Source: Crenobacter intestini (GTDB lineage Bacteria; Pseudomonadota; Gammaproteobacteria; Burkholderiales; Chromobacteriaceae). From it: 64,000 nucleotides of DNA. Shown piece by piece: positions 12,565 to 22,979 of the stretch. The notes beneath the pieces are model-generated. The model made no database searches. It was not told the DNA's origin and saw nothing but the letters and a program-made list of their open reading frames with translations. How positions within the stretch are numbered: position 1 is the stretch's first letter; each line of letters starts with the position of its first letter. The stretch lies in the NCBI RefSeq assembly GCF_004919095.1, contig NZ_STGJ01000002.1, forward strand, positions 124,001-188,000, in the 5' to 3' direction. The position numbers and the translations under genes are program-made.

Positions 12565-13023
12565 ATGCCCACCAAGGTCACGTGGCGTTGCCACGGTTTT
12601 GACGACTTTTCCGCGTCGCGCCTCTACGACGTGCTCGCCTTGCGCGACCGCGTGTTCGTCGTCGAGCAGCAGTCGATCTACGGCGATGTCGACAGCGTCG
12701 ACCGCGACTGCCTGCACTTGCTGGGCGTGGATGGGGCGGGCGCGCTGGTCGCGTACGCGCGGCTGATCGCGCCGGGCGACAAGTACCCGGACGCCACGGC
12801 GATCGGCCGCGTGGTGCTCGAGCCCGCGTGCCGCGGCACCGGCCTTGGCCGCGTGCTGATGGCCGAGGCGGTCGCCGCGTGCGCGCGCCACTGGCCCGAC
12901 GCGCCGATGATGCTCTCCGCGCAGGCCGACAAGCTGGGCTTTTACCAGGCGTTCGGCTTCGTGCCGGTCAGCGAGCCTTACGACGACGGCGGCATCCTGC
13001 ACGTGACCATGCGCCGCGCCTGA
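12565..13023 (+). CDS. ElaA-like GNAT acetyltransferase
   Basis: A 152-residue protein of the GNAT superfamily, closest in layout to E. coli ElaA. The start MPTKVTWRCHGFDDFSASRLYDVLALRDRVFVVEQ is ElaA-typical, the acetyl-CoA pyrophosphate loop is VVLEPACRGTGLGRVLM (Q/RxxGxG/A), and the tail GFYQAFGFVPVSEPYDDGGI matches too. It should transfer an acetyl group from acetyl-CoA to an amine, but the substrate is unknown. It is monocistronic by appearance, divergent from parC, with the RND pump 90 bp downstream. Confidence 0.88.
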   Translation: MPTKVTWRCHGFDDFSASRLYDVLALRDRVFVVEQQSIYGDVDSVDRDCLHLLGVDGAGALVAYARLIAPGDKYPDATAIGRVVLEPACRGTGLGRVLMAEAVAACARHWPDAPMMLSAQADKLGFYQAFGFVPVSEPYDDGGILHVTMRRA

Positions 13024-13112
13024 GGGCGAAATGGTTAAGCGGTGTTAATGGCGGGCGCCGCCGTCATGAAGAGCGTTTAAGATGGCGGCCAATGAATGGA
13101 CGGATGCCGCCG

Positions 13113-14225
13113 ATGAAACACCTGCTCTCCCCGCTTGCCCTGTGCCTTGCGCTGGCTGCCTGCCAGCCCGCCTCCGACAAGGGCGCCCGCAAGGGGCCGC
13201 CGCCGACGCCGGTGACGACCGAAACGGCCAGGCTTGCCGACATGGCGCGTGTCGCGCGCGCGTGGGCCGAGGTCGAGCCGGTGGTCGCGCCCGAGGTCGC
13301 CGCCGAGAGCAGCGGCCGCGTGCTCAAGGTGCTGGTCGACGCCGGCCAGCGGGTGGCGGCCGGGCAATTGTTGGCCGAGGTCGACCCCGGTAGCGCGCGC
13401 GACGCGCAACTGGGCGCCGAGGCCGACGCTGCCCGTGTCGGCGCGCTGCTTGCCGAGCAGCGCTCGACGGTCAAGCGCAACCGCGCGCTGATGGAGCAGG
13501 GCTTCATCTCGCCGGCCGCGCTCGAGGCGTCGACCGCGCAGCTCTCTGCGCTGGAGAAACAATTGTCCGCCGCCGAGGCGCTGGCGCGCAGCAAGGGCCG
13601 CGACAGCGCGCGCACGCAGATCCGCGCGCCGATGGCCGGCGTTGTCGAGGCGCGCGAGGTGAACCCCGGCGACTACGTGACCCCCGGCAAGACCGCTTTC
13701 CTGTTGAACGCCGACGGCGGGCGCCGGGTGCGCCTCGCGCTGGGCGGCGCCGACGGCGACGCGCTCGCGGTCGGCATGCCGGTGCGCCTATCCGCGCACG
13801 GCAAGACGCTGACCGTGCGTATCGACGAGGTGCGCGCCGGGCTGGATACGGCGAGCCGCGCGCGCGTCGCGTGGGCGATGCTGCCGGCCGACGCGCCGTG
13901 GCGGGTCGGCGAGGCGCTGGACGCCGAAATCGAGCTCGAGCGCCGGCAGGCGCTGTCGGTGCCGGCCGCCGCGGTAGTCGAGCGGCCAGGCGGCAAGGTG
14001 GTGTACCGCGTCGAGGGCGGCCAGGCGGCCGAGCGCAAGGTGACGGCCGGCGCCGAGGCAAACGGCCGCGTCGAGCTGCTGGCCGGGGTGCAGGCGGGCG
14101 AGCGCATCGCCGTTGACGGCGCAGGCTTCCTGTCCGACGGGGCCAAGGTCAGCGAAGGGCAGGGCGGCAAGGGTGGGGTGGGCGGCAAGGGCCAGGCCGG
14201 CACCGGCAAGGGAGCCGGCGCATGA
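13113..14225 (+). CDS. RND efflux periplasmic adaptor lipoprotein
   Basis: The membrane-fusion subunit linking an inner-membrane RND pump to an outer-membrane channel. The N terminus MKHLLSPLALCLALAAC is a lipoprotein signal with LAAC lipobox. A biotinyl-lipoyl-like half (VLKVLVDAGQRVAAGQLLAEVD), a helical hairpin (about residues 95-170), the matching second half (IRAPMAGVVEAREVNPGDYV) and a beta-barrel domain follow in the HlyD/AcrA order. The tail is unusually Gly-rich (GQGGKGGVGGKGQAG). Upstream in-frame ATGs at 13092 and 13104 are possible; 13113 gives the cleanest signal peptide. It is coupled to the pump gene by an ATGA overlap. Confidence 0.9.
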   Translation: MKHLLSPLALCLALAACQPASDKGARKGPPPTPVTTETARLADMARVARAWAEVEPVVAPEVAAESSGRVLKVLVDAGQRVAAGQLLAEVDPGSARDAQLGAEADAARVGALLAEQRSTVKRNRALMEQGFISPAALEASTAQLSALEKQLSAAEALARSKGRDSARTQIRAPMAGVVEAREVNPGDYVTPGKTAFLLNADGGRRVRLALGGADGDALAVGMPVRLSAHGKTLTVRIDEVRAGLDTASRARVAWAMLPADAPWRVGEALDAEIELERRQALSVPAAAVVERPGGKVVYRVEGGQAAERKVTAGAEANGRVELLAGVQAGERIAVDGAGFLSDGAKVSEGQGGKGGVGGKGQAGTGKGAGA

Positions 14226-17200
14226 ACTGGATCGAGCTGTTTGTCCGCCGCCATGTGCTGAGCTTCGTGCTCTCGGCGGTGGTGGTGCTGTTCGGCGTCG
14301 TCGCCTACCAGAAGATCGGCGTCGACCGTTACCCCGAGATCGAGCAGCCGACGCTGTCGGTATCAACCTCGCTGTCCGGCGCGACGCCCGAGGTGATCGA
14401 CCAGAGCGTCACCCAGGTGGTCGAGTCGGCGGTCAACAGCGTGCCGGGCATCGACATCCTCGAGTCGACCTCCAGCCCGGGGCGCTCGCAGGTGAAGATC
14501 ACCTTCAACCTCGACAAGGACATCGACGTTGCCTTCAACGAGGTGCAGTCCAAGCTCGAACGCGCGCGCCGCCGCCTGCCGGACGAGGCCGACGCGCCGG
14601 TGGTGACCAAGACCGACGCCAACGCCAGCCCCATCATCTGGCTGACGCTGTCCGGCGCGCGCAGCGAGCGCGACCTCTACCAGTTCGCCAACAACGTGAT
14701 CCGCAAGCAGCTCGAGTCGGTCGACGGCGTCGGCGAGGTGTGGGTGCGCGGGCGCGGCGAGCGGGTGATCCGCGTCGAACTCGACCCGGCGCGCCTCGCC
14801 GCGCACGGCCTGTCGGCGCAGGACGTGAAGGCCGCGCTCAAGCGCGAGCACCGGCAGGACGCCGGTGGCACCATCGAGTCCGGCCCGCGCGAGTACCTGG
14901 TCGACCTCGACCAGGAGTTCCACTCGGTGTCGGCGCTCAAAAACCTGGTGATCGGTTGGCAGGGCGAGGCGCCGGTGCGCCTCTTTGACGTCGCGCAGGT
15001 GCTCGACGGCGAGGGCGACCTCAAGAGCTTCGCGCGTGAGGGCGGCAAGCCCGCGGTCAGCATCGGCATCGTGCGCATCCCCAACACCAACACCGTCGCC
15101 ATTGCCGACGAGGTGCTCGCGCGCGTCGACGCGATCTCGGCCAACCTGCCGGCCGGCCTCGCGCTCAAGGTGTCGTCCAACTCGGCCGACTTCATCAACG
15201 AGATGGTCGGCGCACTGAAAGACCACCTGTTCGAGGGCACGCTGCTCGCCGCGCTGGTGGTATGGGCGTTCCTGCGCAACTGGCGCGCGACGCTGATCAT
15301 CTCGCTGGCGATCCCGGTGTCGCTGTTGGGTGCCATCGCGCTGATGTACTTCATGGGGTACACCTTCAACACCATCACCCTGCTCGCGCTGTTGCTGCTG
15401 ATCGGTGTGGTGGTCGACGACGCCATCGTGGTGCTCGAGTCGGTGCACCGGCGCGAGGAGGGCGGCGAGGCACCTTTCGAGGCGGCGGTACGCGGCACCA
15501 ACGAGGTGATCTTCGCGGTGGTGGCGGCGACGCTCAGCCTGGTCGCGATCTTCATGCCGGTGCTGTTCCTGACCAGCACGGTCGGCCGCCTGTTCTCGAC
15601 CTTCGCGGTGGTGGTCAGCGTCGGCGTGCTGGTGTCGCTGCTGGTGTCGGTGACGCTGACGCCGATGCTGTGCTCGCGTTTCCTGAAGGCCGAACCGTCG
15701 CACGGGCGCGTCTACCGCGCCTTCGAAGCGGCCTTCGATTGGCTGGAGACAGGCTACCGGCGCCTGCTCGCCGCCTCGGTCCGCCACCGCGGCGCGGTGC
15801 TGGCGGGCTCGCTCGCGCTGGTGATCGCCGGCGGCGGCGTCGCGCTCCTGATGAAGTCCGAGTTCTACCCCGAGGAAGACGAGGGCCGCTTCATGGTGAT
15901 GCTGAAGACGCCAGTCGGCTCCAGCCTCGCCTACACCGACGCGCGCACCCGCGCGGCCGAGGCGGCGCTGATGAAGCTGCCCGAGGTCGACAGCGTACTC
16001 GCGATTGTCGGCGGCTTCGGCGGCAACTCGGCCAACCAGACCAATATGATGGTGCGCCTGAAATCGCGGGACGCGCGCGAGCGCAGCCAGGGCGAGGTGC
16101 TCGCCGAGGTGCGCCGCAAGATGGGGGCGGTCGCTGGCGCCCGCGTGTCGGCCTTCCCCTTCCCGCGCGTCGGCGAGAGCCGCGGCGGCAAGCTGCAGTT
16201 CTCGGTGGTCGGCCCCGACCTCAAGGAGATCCAGCGCATCAACGAGGCGCTGCAGGCCAGGCTCGCCGCCGAGCCGGGCATCGGCCGCGCAGACGCCAAC
16301 AGCGAGAGCCAGCTGCCGATGCTCGCCGTCGACGTGCGCCGCGAGGCGGCGGCTAAGGCCGGCCTGTCGACGCAGGACGTGCTGGAGGCGGTCAACCTGC
16401 TGACCGCCGGCAGCGACGCCGCGCAGTTCTCCGACGGCGACGGCGAACGCTACGACATCCGCCTGAAGGCCGCCGGCGGCAAGCTCGCGACCGCGGCCGA
16501 TTTGTCGGCGATCTATCTGCGCAGCAAGGCGGGCGAGCTGGTGCCCCTGTCGGCGGTCGCCGAGGTGCGTCCCAAGCTCGGCCCCTCGCAGATCGAGCGG
16601 ATGGCGCTGATGTACTCGGCGGGGATGTCAGCGTCGCCGACCATGCCCTTGGCCGAGGCGATGGCGGTGGTGCGCGCGGCGGCCGAGCCGCTGCTGCCGC
16701 CGGGCTACCGCGTCGAATTCAAGGGCGAGGCGCGCGAGCTCGACCGCTCGGGCGGCGAGCTGATCACCGTGTTCGTGCTGGCGAGCCTGATGCTCTACCT
16801 GATCCTCGCCGCGCAGTTCAACAGCTTCCTGCAGCCGGCGCTGATCATGCTGGCCGAGCCGCTGGCGCTGGTCGGCGCGCTGGTCGCGCTATGGCTGACC
16901 GGCCACTCGCTCAACGTGTATTCGGTGATCGGCATGGTGCTGTTGATCGGCCTGGTCGCCAAGAACGCGATCCTGCTGGTGGACGTGACCAACCAGCACC
17001 GCGCGCGCGGCATGGCGGTCGACGAGGCGCTGCTCGCGAGTTGCCCGCTGCGTTTGCGGCCGGTGCTGATGACCTCGCTGACCGTGGTGCTCGCCATGCT
17101 GCCGGCGGCGTTCGGCTTCGGCGCGGGCGCGCAGAGCAACGGCCCGCTGGCGGTCGCGGTGATCGGCGGCATGGTCAGCTCGACGCTGCTCACCCTGCTG

Positions 17201-17245
17201 GTGATCCCGGCCGCGTACTCGCTGCTGGAGGGGCGGCGGCAATGA
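14222..17245 (+). CDS. RND multidrug efflux transporter (HAE1 type)
   Basis: A 1007-residue proton-driven inner-membrane exporter of the AcrB/MexF superfamily. It starts MNWIELFVRRHVLSFVLSAV, with TM1 followed by a large periplasmic loop (porter and docking domains), then TM2-6. The proton-relay pair is visible as VVVDDAIVVLES (about residues 399-400). A second periplasmic loop and TM8-12 include LILAAQFNSFLQPALIMLAEPLAL and IGLVAKNAILLVDV. Length is slightly short of AcrB (1049). The partner adaptor is directly upstream. No outer-membrane factor gene follows, so a TolC-type channel encoded elsewhere is presumably used. Substrates are unknown. Confidence 0.93.
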   Translation: MNWIELFVRRHVLSFVLSAVVVLFGVVAYQKIGVDRYPEIEQPTLSVSTSLSGATPEVIDQSVTQVVESAVNSVPGIDILESTSSPGRSQVKITFNLDKDIDVAFNEVQSKLERARRRLPDEADAPVVTKTDANASPIIWLTLSGARSERDLYQFANNVIRKQLESVDGVGEVWVRGRGERVIRVELDPARLAAHGLSAQDVKAALKREHRQDAGGTIESGPREYLVDLDQEFHSVSALKNLVIGWQGEAPVRLFDVAQVLDGEGDLKSFAREGGKPAVSIGIVRIPNTNTVAIADEVLARVDAISANLPAGLALKVSSNSADFINEMVGALKDHLFEGTLLAALVVWAFLRNWRATLIISLAIPVSLLGAIALMYFMGYTFNTITLLALLLLIGVVVDDAIVVLESVHRREEGGEAPFEAAVRGTNEVIFAVVAATLSLVAIFMPVLFLTSTVGRLFSTFAVVVSVGVLVSLLVSVTLTPMLCSRFLKAEPSHGRVYRAFEAAFDWLETGYRRLLAASVRHRGAVLAGSLALVIAGGGVALLMKSEFYPEEDEGRFMVMLKTPVGSSLAYTDARTRAAEAALMKLPEVDSVLAIVGGFGGNSANQTNMMVRLKSRDARERSQGEVLAEVRRKMGAVAGARVSAFPFPRVGESRGGKLQFSVVGPDLKEIQRINEALQARLAAEPGIGRADANSESQLPMLAVDVRREAAAKAGLSTQDVLEAVNLLTAGSDAAQFSDGDGERYDIRLKAAGGKLATAADLSAIYLRSKAGELVPLSAVAEVRPKLGPSQIERMALMYSAGMSASPTMPLAEAMAVVRAAAEPLLPPGYRVEFKGEARELDRSGGELITVFVLASLMLYLILAAQFNSFLQPALIMLAEPLALVGALVALWLTGHSLNVYSVIGMVLLIGLVAKNAILLVDVTNQHRARGMAVDEALLASCPLRLRPVLMTSLTVVLAMLPAAFGFGAGAQSNGPLAVAVIGGMVSSTLLTLLVIPAAYSLLEGRRQ

Positions 17246-17258
17246 ATGAGGCATTTCT

Positions 17259-17290
17259 GCCGCTGGGGCGGCGGATTGTAGATTGTTTTT
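17259..17290 (+). terminator. Possible terminator after the RND pump gene
   Basis: A short GCCGC/GCGGC stem with a TGGG loop lies 14 bp beyond the RND stop, followed by two T-rich runs in the next 35 bp. The stem is weak and the T tract is displaced, so this is tentative. Confidence 0.4.
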
Positions 17291-17410
17291 TGTGTTTTTT
17301 TATTGCAATGGAAATTTAATGGTCATAATCTGCGGCTAACCCCGCCGAACTAGGGTTTCCCCTATGTAGGGTCCGCGGCGGGCAACTTCATAGAGGGAGA
17401 GAAGCAGAGC

Positions 17411-19024
17411 ATGCGCAAGACCACCGTATTGTCGACGATCGCGTCGTCCGTCCTCCTCGCGCTGGCGGGGCACGCCATGGCCGCCAAGATGCCGGCCGGT
17501 ACCCAGCTGGCCGCCAAGCAGGAGCTGATCCGCAACAATGGTTCCGAGCCCGAGTCGCTCGACCCCGCGCTGGCCGAGTCGGTCGGCGCCAACAACCTGA
17601 CGCGCGACCTGTTCGAGGGGCTGACGGCGACCGACGCCGACGGCAAGGTGGTGCCGGGCGTCGCCGAGAGCTGGAAGCAGACCGACCCGACGACCTGGGT
17701 GTTTAAGCTGCGCAAGAACGCCAAGTGGAGCAACGGCACGCCGGTGGTCGCCGCCGACTTCGTGTACGGCTGGCAGCGTTTCCTCGACCCGAAGACCGCG
17801 TCGCCCTACGCGTCGACCTACGGCGTGTTCGTGCTCAACGGCCTCGAGGTTTCCGAAGGCAAGAAGCCGGTGTCCGCGGTCGGCATCCGCGCGGTCGACC
17901 CGTATACCGTCGAAGTGAAGACCCCGTACCCGGTGTCCTTCCTGCCGGACGTCGTCTCCAACCTCAACCTCGGCCCGGTTAACAAGGCCGCGGTCGACAA
18001 GTTCGGCAAGGACTGGACCAAGCCGGGCAAGCTGGTGTCCAACGGCGCCTTCATGCTCAAGGACTGGCAGGTCAACTCCAAGGTGGTGATCGAGAAGAAC
18101 CCGCAGTACTGGGACAAGGGTAACGTCCAGCTGGGCAAGGTGACCTACCTGCCGGTCGAGGACGGCTTTGCCGACGTCAAGCTGTACCAGTCTGGCGAGA
18201 ACGACTGGGTGTACCAGCTGCCGCCGGCGACCTACGAGAAGTACAAGAAGGAAATGCCGAAGGACATCCGCAATGCGCCGATGCTCGGCCTGCGTTACTA
18301 CTCGTTCAACAACAAGGACGCGCTGATGAAGGACAAGCGCGTCCGCCAGGCGCTGTCGATGGTGATCGACCGCGACCTGCTCGCGCAGAAGATCACCGCC
18401 GACGGCCAGGTGCCGGCGTACGGCGTGATCGTGCGCGGCGTCTCCGGCGCCGACGTGACCGCGTACGAGTGGTCGAAGTGGCCGATGGCCAAGCGCGTCG
18501 AGGAGGCGAAGAAGCTGCTCGCTGCCGCGGGCGTCAAGCCGGGCGCCAAGGTCAAGTTCACCTACAACACCTCCGAGTACCACAAGAAGATGGCGCTGTT
18601 TGCCGCGTCCGAGTGGAAGAGCAAGCTCGGCCTCGACACCGAGATGGAGAGCATGGAGTTCAAGGTGCTGCTGAAGAAGCGGCACGACGGTGACTTCCAG
18701 ATCGCCCGCAACGGCTGGGTGGCCGACTACAACGACGCGACGACCTTCCTGACGCTGGTGCAGTGCGGTTCCGACCAGAACGACAATGGCAACTGCAACC
18801 AGAAGGCCGAAGAGCTGATCAAGCAGGGCAACCAGAGCACCGACCCGGCCAAGCGCAAGCAGCTGCTGACGCAGGCGGCCAAGCTGGTGATGGACGACTA
18901 CCCGATGCTGCCGCTCCTGCAGTACACGGTGCCGCGCCTGGTCAAGCCTTACGTCGGCGGTTACTCGACCAAGAACCCGATGGACCGCTACCGCAGCAAG
19001 GACCTCTACATCATCAAGCATTGA
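17411..19024 (+). CDS. oppA: Oligopeptide ABC transporter binding protein
   Basis: A 537-residue family-5 periplasmic binding protein. The signal peptide MRKTTVLSTIASSVLLALAGHAMA is followed by the mature start region NNGSEPESLDPALAESVGANNLTRDLFEGL, characteristic of OppA/MppA. It captures oligopeptides in the periplasm for OppBC. A GGGAGAGAAG ribosome-binding site precedes the ATG. It heads the oppABCDF operon; the 118-bp gap to oppB contains two strong hairpins. The 165-bp upstream region has an inverted repeat (17341-17347 with 17376-17382) of unknown meaning. Confidence 0.93.
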   Translation: MRKTTVLSTIASSVLLALAGHAMAAKMPAGTQLAAKQELIRNNGSEPESLDPALAESVGANNLTRDLFEGLTATDADGKVVPGVAESWKQTDPTTWVFKLRKNAKWSNGTPVVAADFVYGWQRFLDPKTASPYASTYGVFVLNGLEVSEGKKPVSAVGIRAVDPYTVEVKTPYPVSFLPDVVSNLNLGPVNKAAVDKFGKDWTKPGKLVSNGAFMLKDWQVNSKVVIEKNPQYWDKGNVQLGKVTYLPVEDGFADVKLYQSGENDWVYQLPPATYEKYKKEMPKDIRNAPMLGLRYYSFNNKDALMKDKRVRQALSMVIDRDLLAQKITADGQVPAYGVIVRGVSGADVTAYEWSKWPMAKRVEEAKKLLAAAGVKPGAKVKFTYNTSEYHKKMALFAASEWKSKLGLDTEMESMEFKVLLKKRHDGDFQIARNGWVADYNDATTFLTLVQCGSDQNDNGNCNQKAEELIKQGNQSTDPAKRKQLLTQAAKLVMDDYPMLPLLQYTVPRLVKPYVGGYSTKNPMDRYRSKDLYIIKH

Positions 19025-19034
19025 TCGCAGTGTG

Positions 19035-19062
19035 CCCCGGTGGCGTATCGCCGCCGCCGGGG
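19035..19062 (+). other. Strong hairpin downstream of oppA (first)
   Basis: An 11-bp stem (CCCCGGTGGCG with its near-perfect complement, one G-T pair) and six-base loop start 11 nt after the oppA stop. There is no T tract, so it is more likely an mRNA-stabilising or partial attenuation structure than a full terminator. Such structures typically raise binding-protein expression over permeases. Confidence 0.7.
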
Positions 19063-19070
19063 CCGTCGCG

Positions 19071-19095
19071 GCGCCGCGCCGACCCGGCGCGGCGC
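19071..19095 (+). other. Strong hairpin downstream of oppA (second)
   Basis: A perfect 10-bp stem, GCGCCGCGCC paired with GGCGCGGCGC around a five-base loop, lies nine bases after the first hairpin and 47 bp before oppB. No T tract follows. The pair of hairpins lies between a high-demand gene (oppA) and low-demand genes (oppBCDF). Confidence 0.7.
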
Positions 19096-19142
19096 GTCGA
19101 TGAGCATCCAACCATGCGCGACCCCGCGCGCGGAGCCTTCCC

Positions 19143-20063
19143 ATGTGGTCCTACACGTTCAGACGCGTGCTGATGACGATCCCGACGTTGCTCGCGGTCA
19201 TCACGGTGTGCTACCTGCTGCTGCACCTGACCCCCGGCGGTCCGTTCGATTCCGAACGCAAGGTGTCGGCGGCGGTGCTGGCCAACCTGCAAGCCAAATA
19301 CCACCTCGACCTGCCCCTGTGGCAACAATACCTGTACTACCTGAAGAGCCTGCTGCAGGGCGACCTCGGTGCCTCGTTCCGTTACGCCGACTGGAGCGTC
19401 AACGACCTGGTCGCCAAGGCGCTGCCGGTCTCGGCGACCATCGGCGGGCTGTCGCTCCTGCTGTCGCTGCTGATCGGCGTGACGCTCGGCACCTTCGCCG
19501 CGCTGCGCCAGAACAGCGCGGTCGACTACCTCGTGATGCTGCTGGGCAATATCGGCAGCGTGGTGCCGTCCTTCGTGATGGGGCCGGTGCTGATCCTGAT
19601 CTTCGCGATCTGGCTGCCCTGGCTGCCGGCCGGCGGCTGGATGGATTTCGACGTGCGCTACATGCTGCTGCCGATGGCGCTGCTGACCTTCATCAACGTC
19701 TCGACCATCGGCCGCGTGATGCGCGGCAGCCTGATCGAGGTGATGTCGAGCAACTTCATCCGCACCGCGCGCGCCAAGGGCCTGCCGACGCGCACCATCG
19801 TGCTGCGCCACGCGTTCAAGCCCGCGCTGATGCCAGTGGTGTCGGTGCTCGGCCCGCTGGCGATCTCGTCGATCACCGCGGCGATCGTCACCGAGTCGGT
19901 GTTTTCCTTGCCGGGCATCGGCAAGCTGATCGTCAACGGCGCCGCCAACCGCGACTACACGCTGGTGCTCGGCCTCGTGGTGCTGATCACGGTGCTGACC
20001 GTGCTGATCAACCTGCTGGTCGACCTCGCGTACGCGTGGCTGGACCCGAAGATCCGTTACTGA
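19143..20063 (+). CDS. oppB: Oligopeptide ABC transporter permease B
   Basis: A 306-residue inner-membrane permease beginning MWSYTFRRVLMTIPTLLAVITVCYLLLHLTP, which is the OppB/DppB N-terminal signature with TM1. Further TMs surround the EAA loop IRTARAKGLPTRTIVLRHAFKPAL that contacts OppD/OppF. The C terminus ends AYAWLDPKIRY, also family-typical. It forms the channel with OppC, encoded 10 bp downstream. Confidence 0.94.
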   Translation: MWSYTFRRVLMTIPTLLAVITVCYLLLHLTPGGPFDSERKVSAAVLANLQAKYHLDLPLWQQYLYYLKSLLQGDLGASFRYADWSVNDLVAKALPVSATIGGLSLLLSLLIGVTLGTFAALRQNSAVDYLVMLLGNIGSVVPSFVMGPVLILIFAIWLPWLPAGGWMDFDVRYMLLPMALLTFINVSTIGRVMRGSLIEVMSSNFIRTARAKGLPTRTIVLRHAFKPALMPVVSVLGPLAISSITAAIVTESVFSLPGIGKLIVNGAANRDYTLVLGLVVLITVLTVLINLLVDLAYAWLDPKIRY

Positions 20064-20073
20064 GGGGCGTGCG

Positions 20074-20985
20074 ATGACTGCCAAAAGAACGACGCTGTCC
20101 GACACCCTGTCGGCGGCGCTCGACAACCCCAGCGTGCGCGGGCGCAGCCCGTGGCGCGACGCGCGCGAGCGCTTTTTCCGCAACAAGGCGGCGGTGGCGA
20201 GCCTGGTGCTGCTCGCGCTGATCACGCTCGCCTGCGTGTTCGGCCCGATGCTGCTGCCGCACAGCTACGAGGACACCGACTGGGACGCGATGTCGCTGGG
20301 GCCGACCCTCGTCAACTGGCACCTGTTCGGCACCGACGAGCTGGGCCGCGACCTCTTGGTGCGCTGCCTGATCGGCGGGCGGATCTCGCTGACCGTCGGC
20401 GTGCTGGCGACGCTGGCGTCGGTCACGCTCGGCATCGCGTGGGGCGCGACCGCCGGCTTCATCGGCGGCAAGGTCGACACCGTGATGATGCGCATCGTCG
20501 ACATGATGTACGCGGTGCCTTACCTCTTGATCGCGATCCTGATGGTTACCCTGCTGGGCCGCGAGTTCTACCTCGTGGTGCTGACCATCACCGTGTTCTC
20601 GTGGATGGACATGGCGCGCGTGGTGCGCGGGCAGACGCTGGCGATCAAGTCGCGCGAGTATATCGAGGCCGCGCACGCGATCGGCGTGTCGACGCCGGCG
20701 ATCATCTTCCGCCACATCGTGCCCAACCTGTTGGGCATCGTGGTCATCTACACGACGGTCACCGTGCCCGGCGTGATCCTGACCGAATCCGTGCTGTCCT
20801 TCCTCGGCCTGGGCGTGCAGGAGCCGATGACCAGCTGGGGCGTGCTGATCGAGGACGGCACCGGGGTGATGGAGTCCACGCCGTGGATCCTGCTGTTCCC
20901 GGCGCTGTTGCTGTCGCTGACGCTGTACAGCGCCAACTATATCGGCGACGGCCTGCGCGACGCGCTCGACCCCAAGGACCGCTGA
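20074..20985 (+). CDS. oppC: Oligopeptide ABC transporter permease C
   Basis: A 303-residue permease with an N-terminal cytoplasmic stretch ([20 protein letters not shown]), about six TMs, the [24 protein letters not shown] motif common to OppC/DppC, and EAA loop [22 protein letters not shown]. It pairs with OppB to translocate peptides. It lies 10 bp after oppB and 11 bp before oppD, inside the operon. Confidence 0.94.
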   Translation: MTAKRTTLSDTLSAALDNPSVRGRSPWRDARERFFRNKAAVASLVLLALITLACVFGPMLLPHSYEDTDWDAMSLGPTLVNWHLFGTDELGRDLLVRCLIGGRISLTVGVLATLASVTLGIAWGATAGFIGGKVDTVMMRIVDMMYAVPYLLIAILMVTLLGREFYLVVLTITVFSWMDMARVVRGQTLAIKSREYIEAAHAIGVSTPAIIFRHIVPNLLGIVVIYTTVTVPGVILTESVLSFLGLGVQEPMTSWGVLIEDGTGVMESTPWILLFPALLLSLTLYSANYIGDGLRDALDPKDR

Positions 20986-20996
20986 GGAAACGCAAG

Positions 20997-21978
20997 ATGA
21001 GTCTGTTGCAAGTTGAAAACCTGGGCGTCGAGTTCGCGACCAACGACGGCCCGGTCTACGCGGTCAACGGCGTGAGCTTCTCGCTTGCGCGCGGCGGCAC
21101 GCTGGGCATCGTCGGCGAGTCCGGCTCGGGCAAGAGCCAGACCGTGCTCGCGCTGATGGGGCTGCTCGCCAGGAACGGCCGCGCCACCGGCCGCGCGCTG
21201 TTCGCCGGCGAGGACCTGCTGTCTATGCAGCCTGCCGCGCTCAACCGCGTGCGCGGCAACCGCATGGCGATGATCTTCCAGGATCCGATGACGTCGCTGA
21301 ACCCCTACCTGACCGTCGAGCGGCAGATGACCGAGGTGCTCGAACTGCACAAGGGGATGGGCAGGCGCGACGCGCGCCGGCGCGCGATCGAGCTTCTGGA
21401 CGCGGTGCGCATTCCCGAGGCGGCCCGCCGCGTCGACATGTACCCGCACGAGTTCTCCGGCGGCATGCGCCAGCGGGTGATGATCGCGATGGCCCTGTTG
21501 ACCGAGCCCGAACTCTTGATCGCCGACGAGCCGACCACCGCGCTGGACGTGACGGTGCAGGCGCAGATCCTCGCGCTGCTCAAGGACCTGCAGCGCGACT
21601 TCGGTACCGCCATCGTGATGATCACGCACGACCTGGGCGTGGTCGCCGGCCTGTGCGAGCAGGTGGTGGTGATGTACGGCGGTCGCGTGATGGAGCAGGG
21701 CGGCGCCGAAGCGCTCTTTTACCGACCGACCCACCCGTACACGGTGGGCCTGCTCGGCGCGCTGCCGCGGCTGGACCGCGACGACGAGGAACTGGTCAGC
21801 ATCCCGGGCAACCCGCCCAATATGGCGCGGCTGCCCAAGGGCTGCCCGTTCAGCGAACGCTGCGGCTACGCCGACGCGCGTTGCGTGGACACCCTGCCGC
21901 CGCTGGTCGTAAGCGGCGAGGTCATGCGCGCCTGCCACCGGCCGGCCGCCGAAATCACCGGCCACCAGGAGGTTGTCC

Positions 21979-21986
<8 letters not shown>
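20997..21986 (+). CDS. oppD: Oligopeptide ABC transporter ATPase D
   Basis: A 329-residue ATPase with Walker [12 protein letters not shown]-loop [14 protein letters not shown], signature [15 protein letters not shown], Walker [15 protein letters not shown] and H-loop MITHDLGVV. The C-terminal oligopeptide-transporter extension contains the Cys cluster [20 protein letters not shown], expected to ligate an Fe-S cluster in this subfamily. The ATG at 20997 follows GAGGAAA. The gene end overlaps oppF by 8 bp. Confidence 0.94.
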
Positions 21987-22962
<976 letters not shown>

Positions 22963-22979
22963 GCGGGCCGGCCAGCCGC

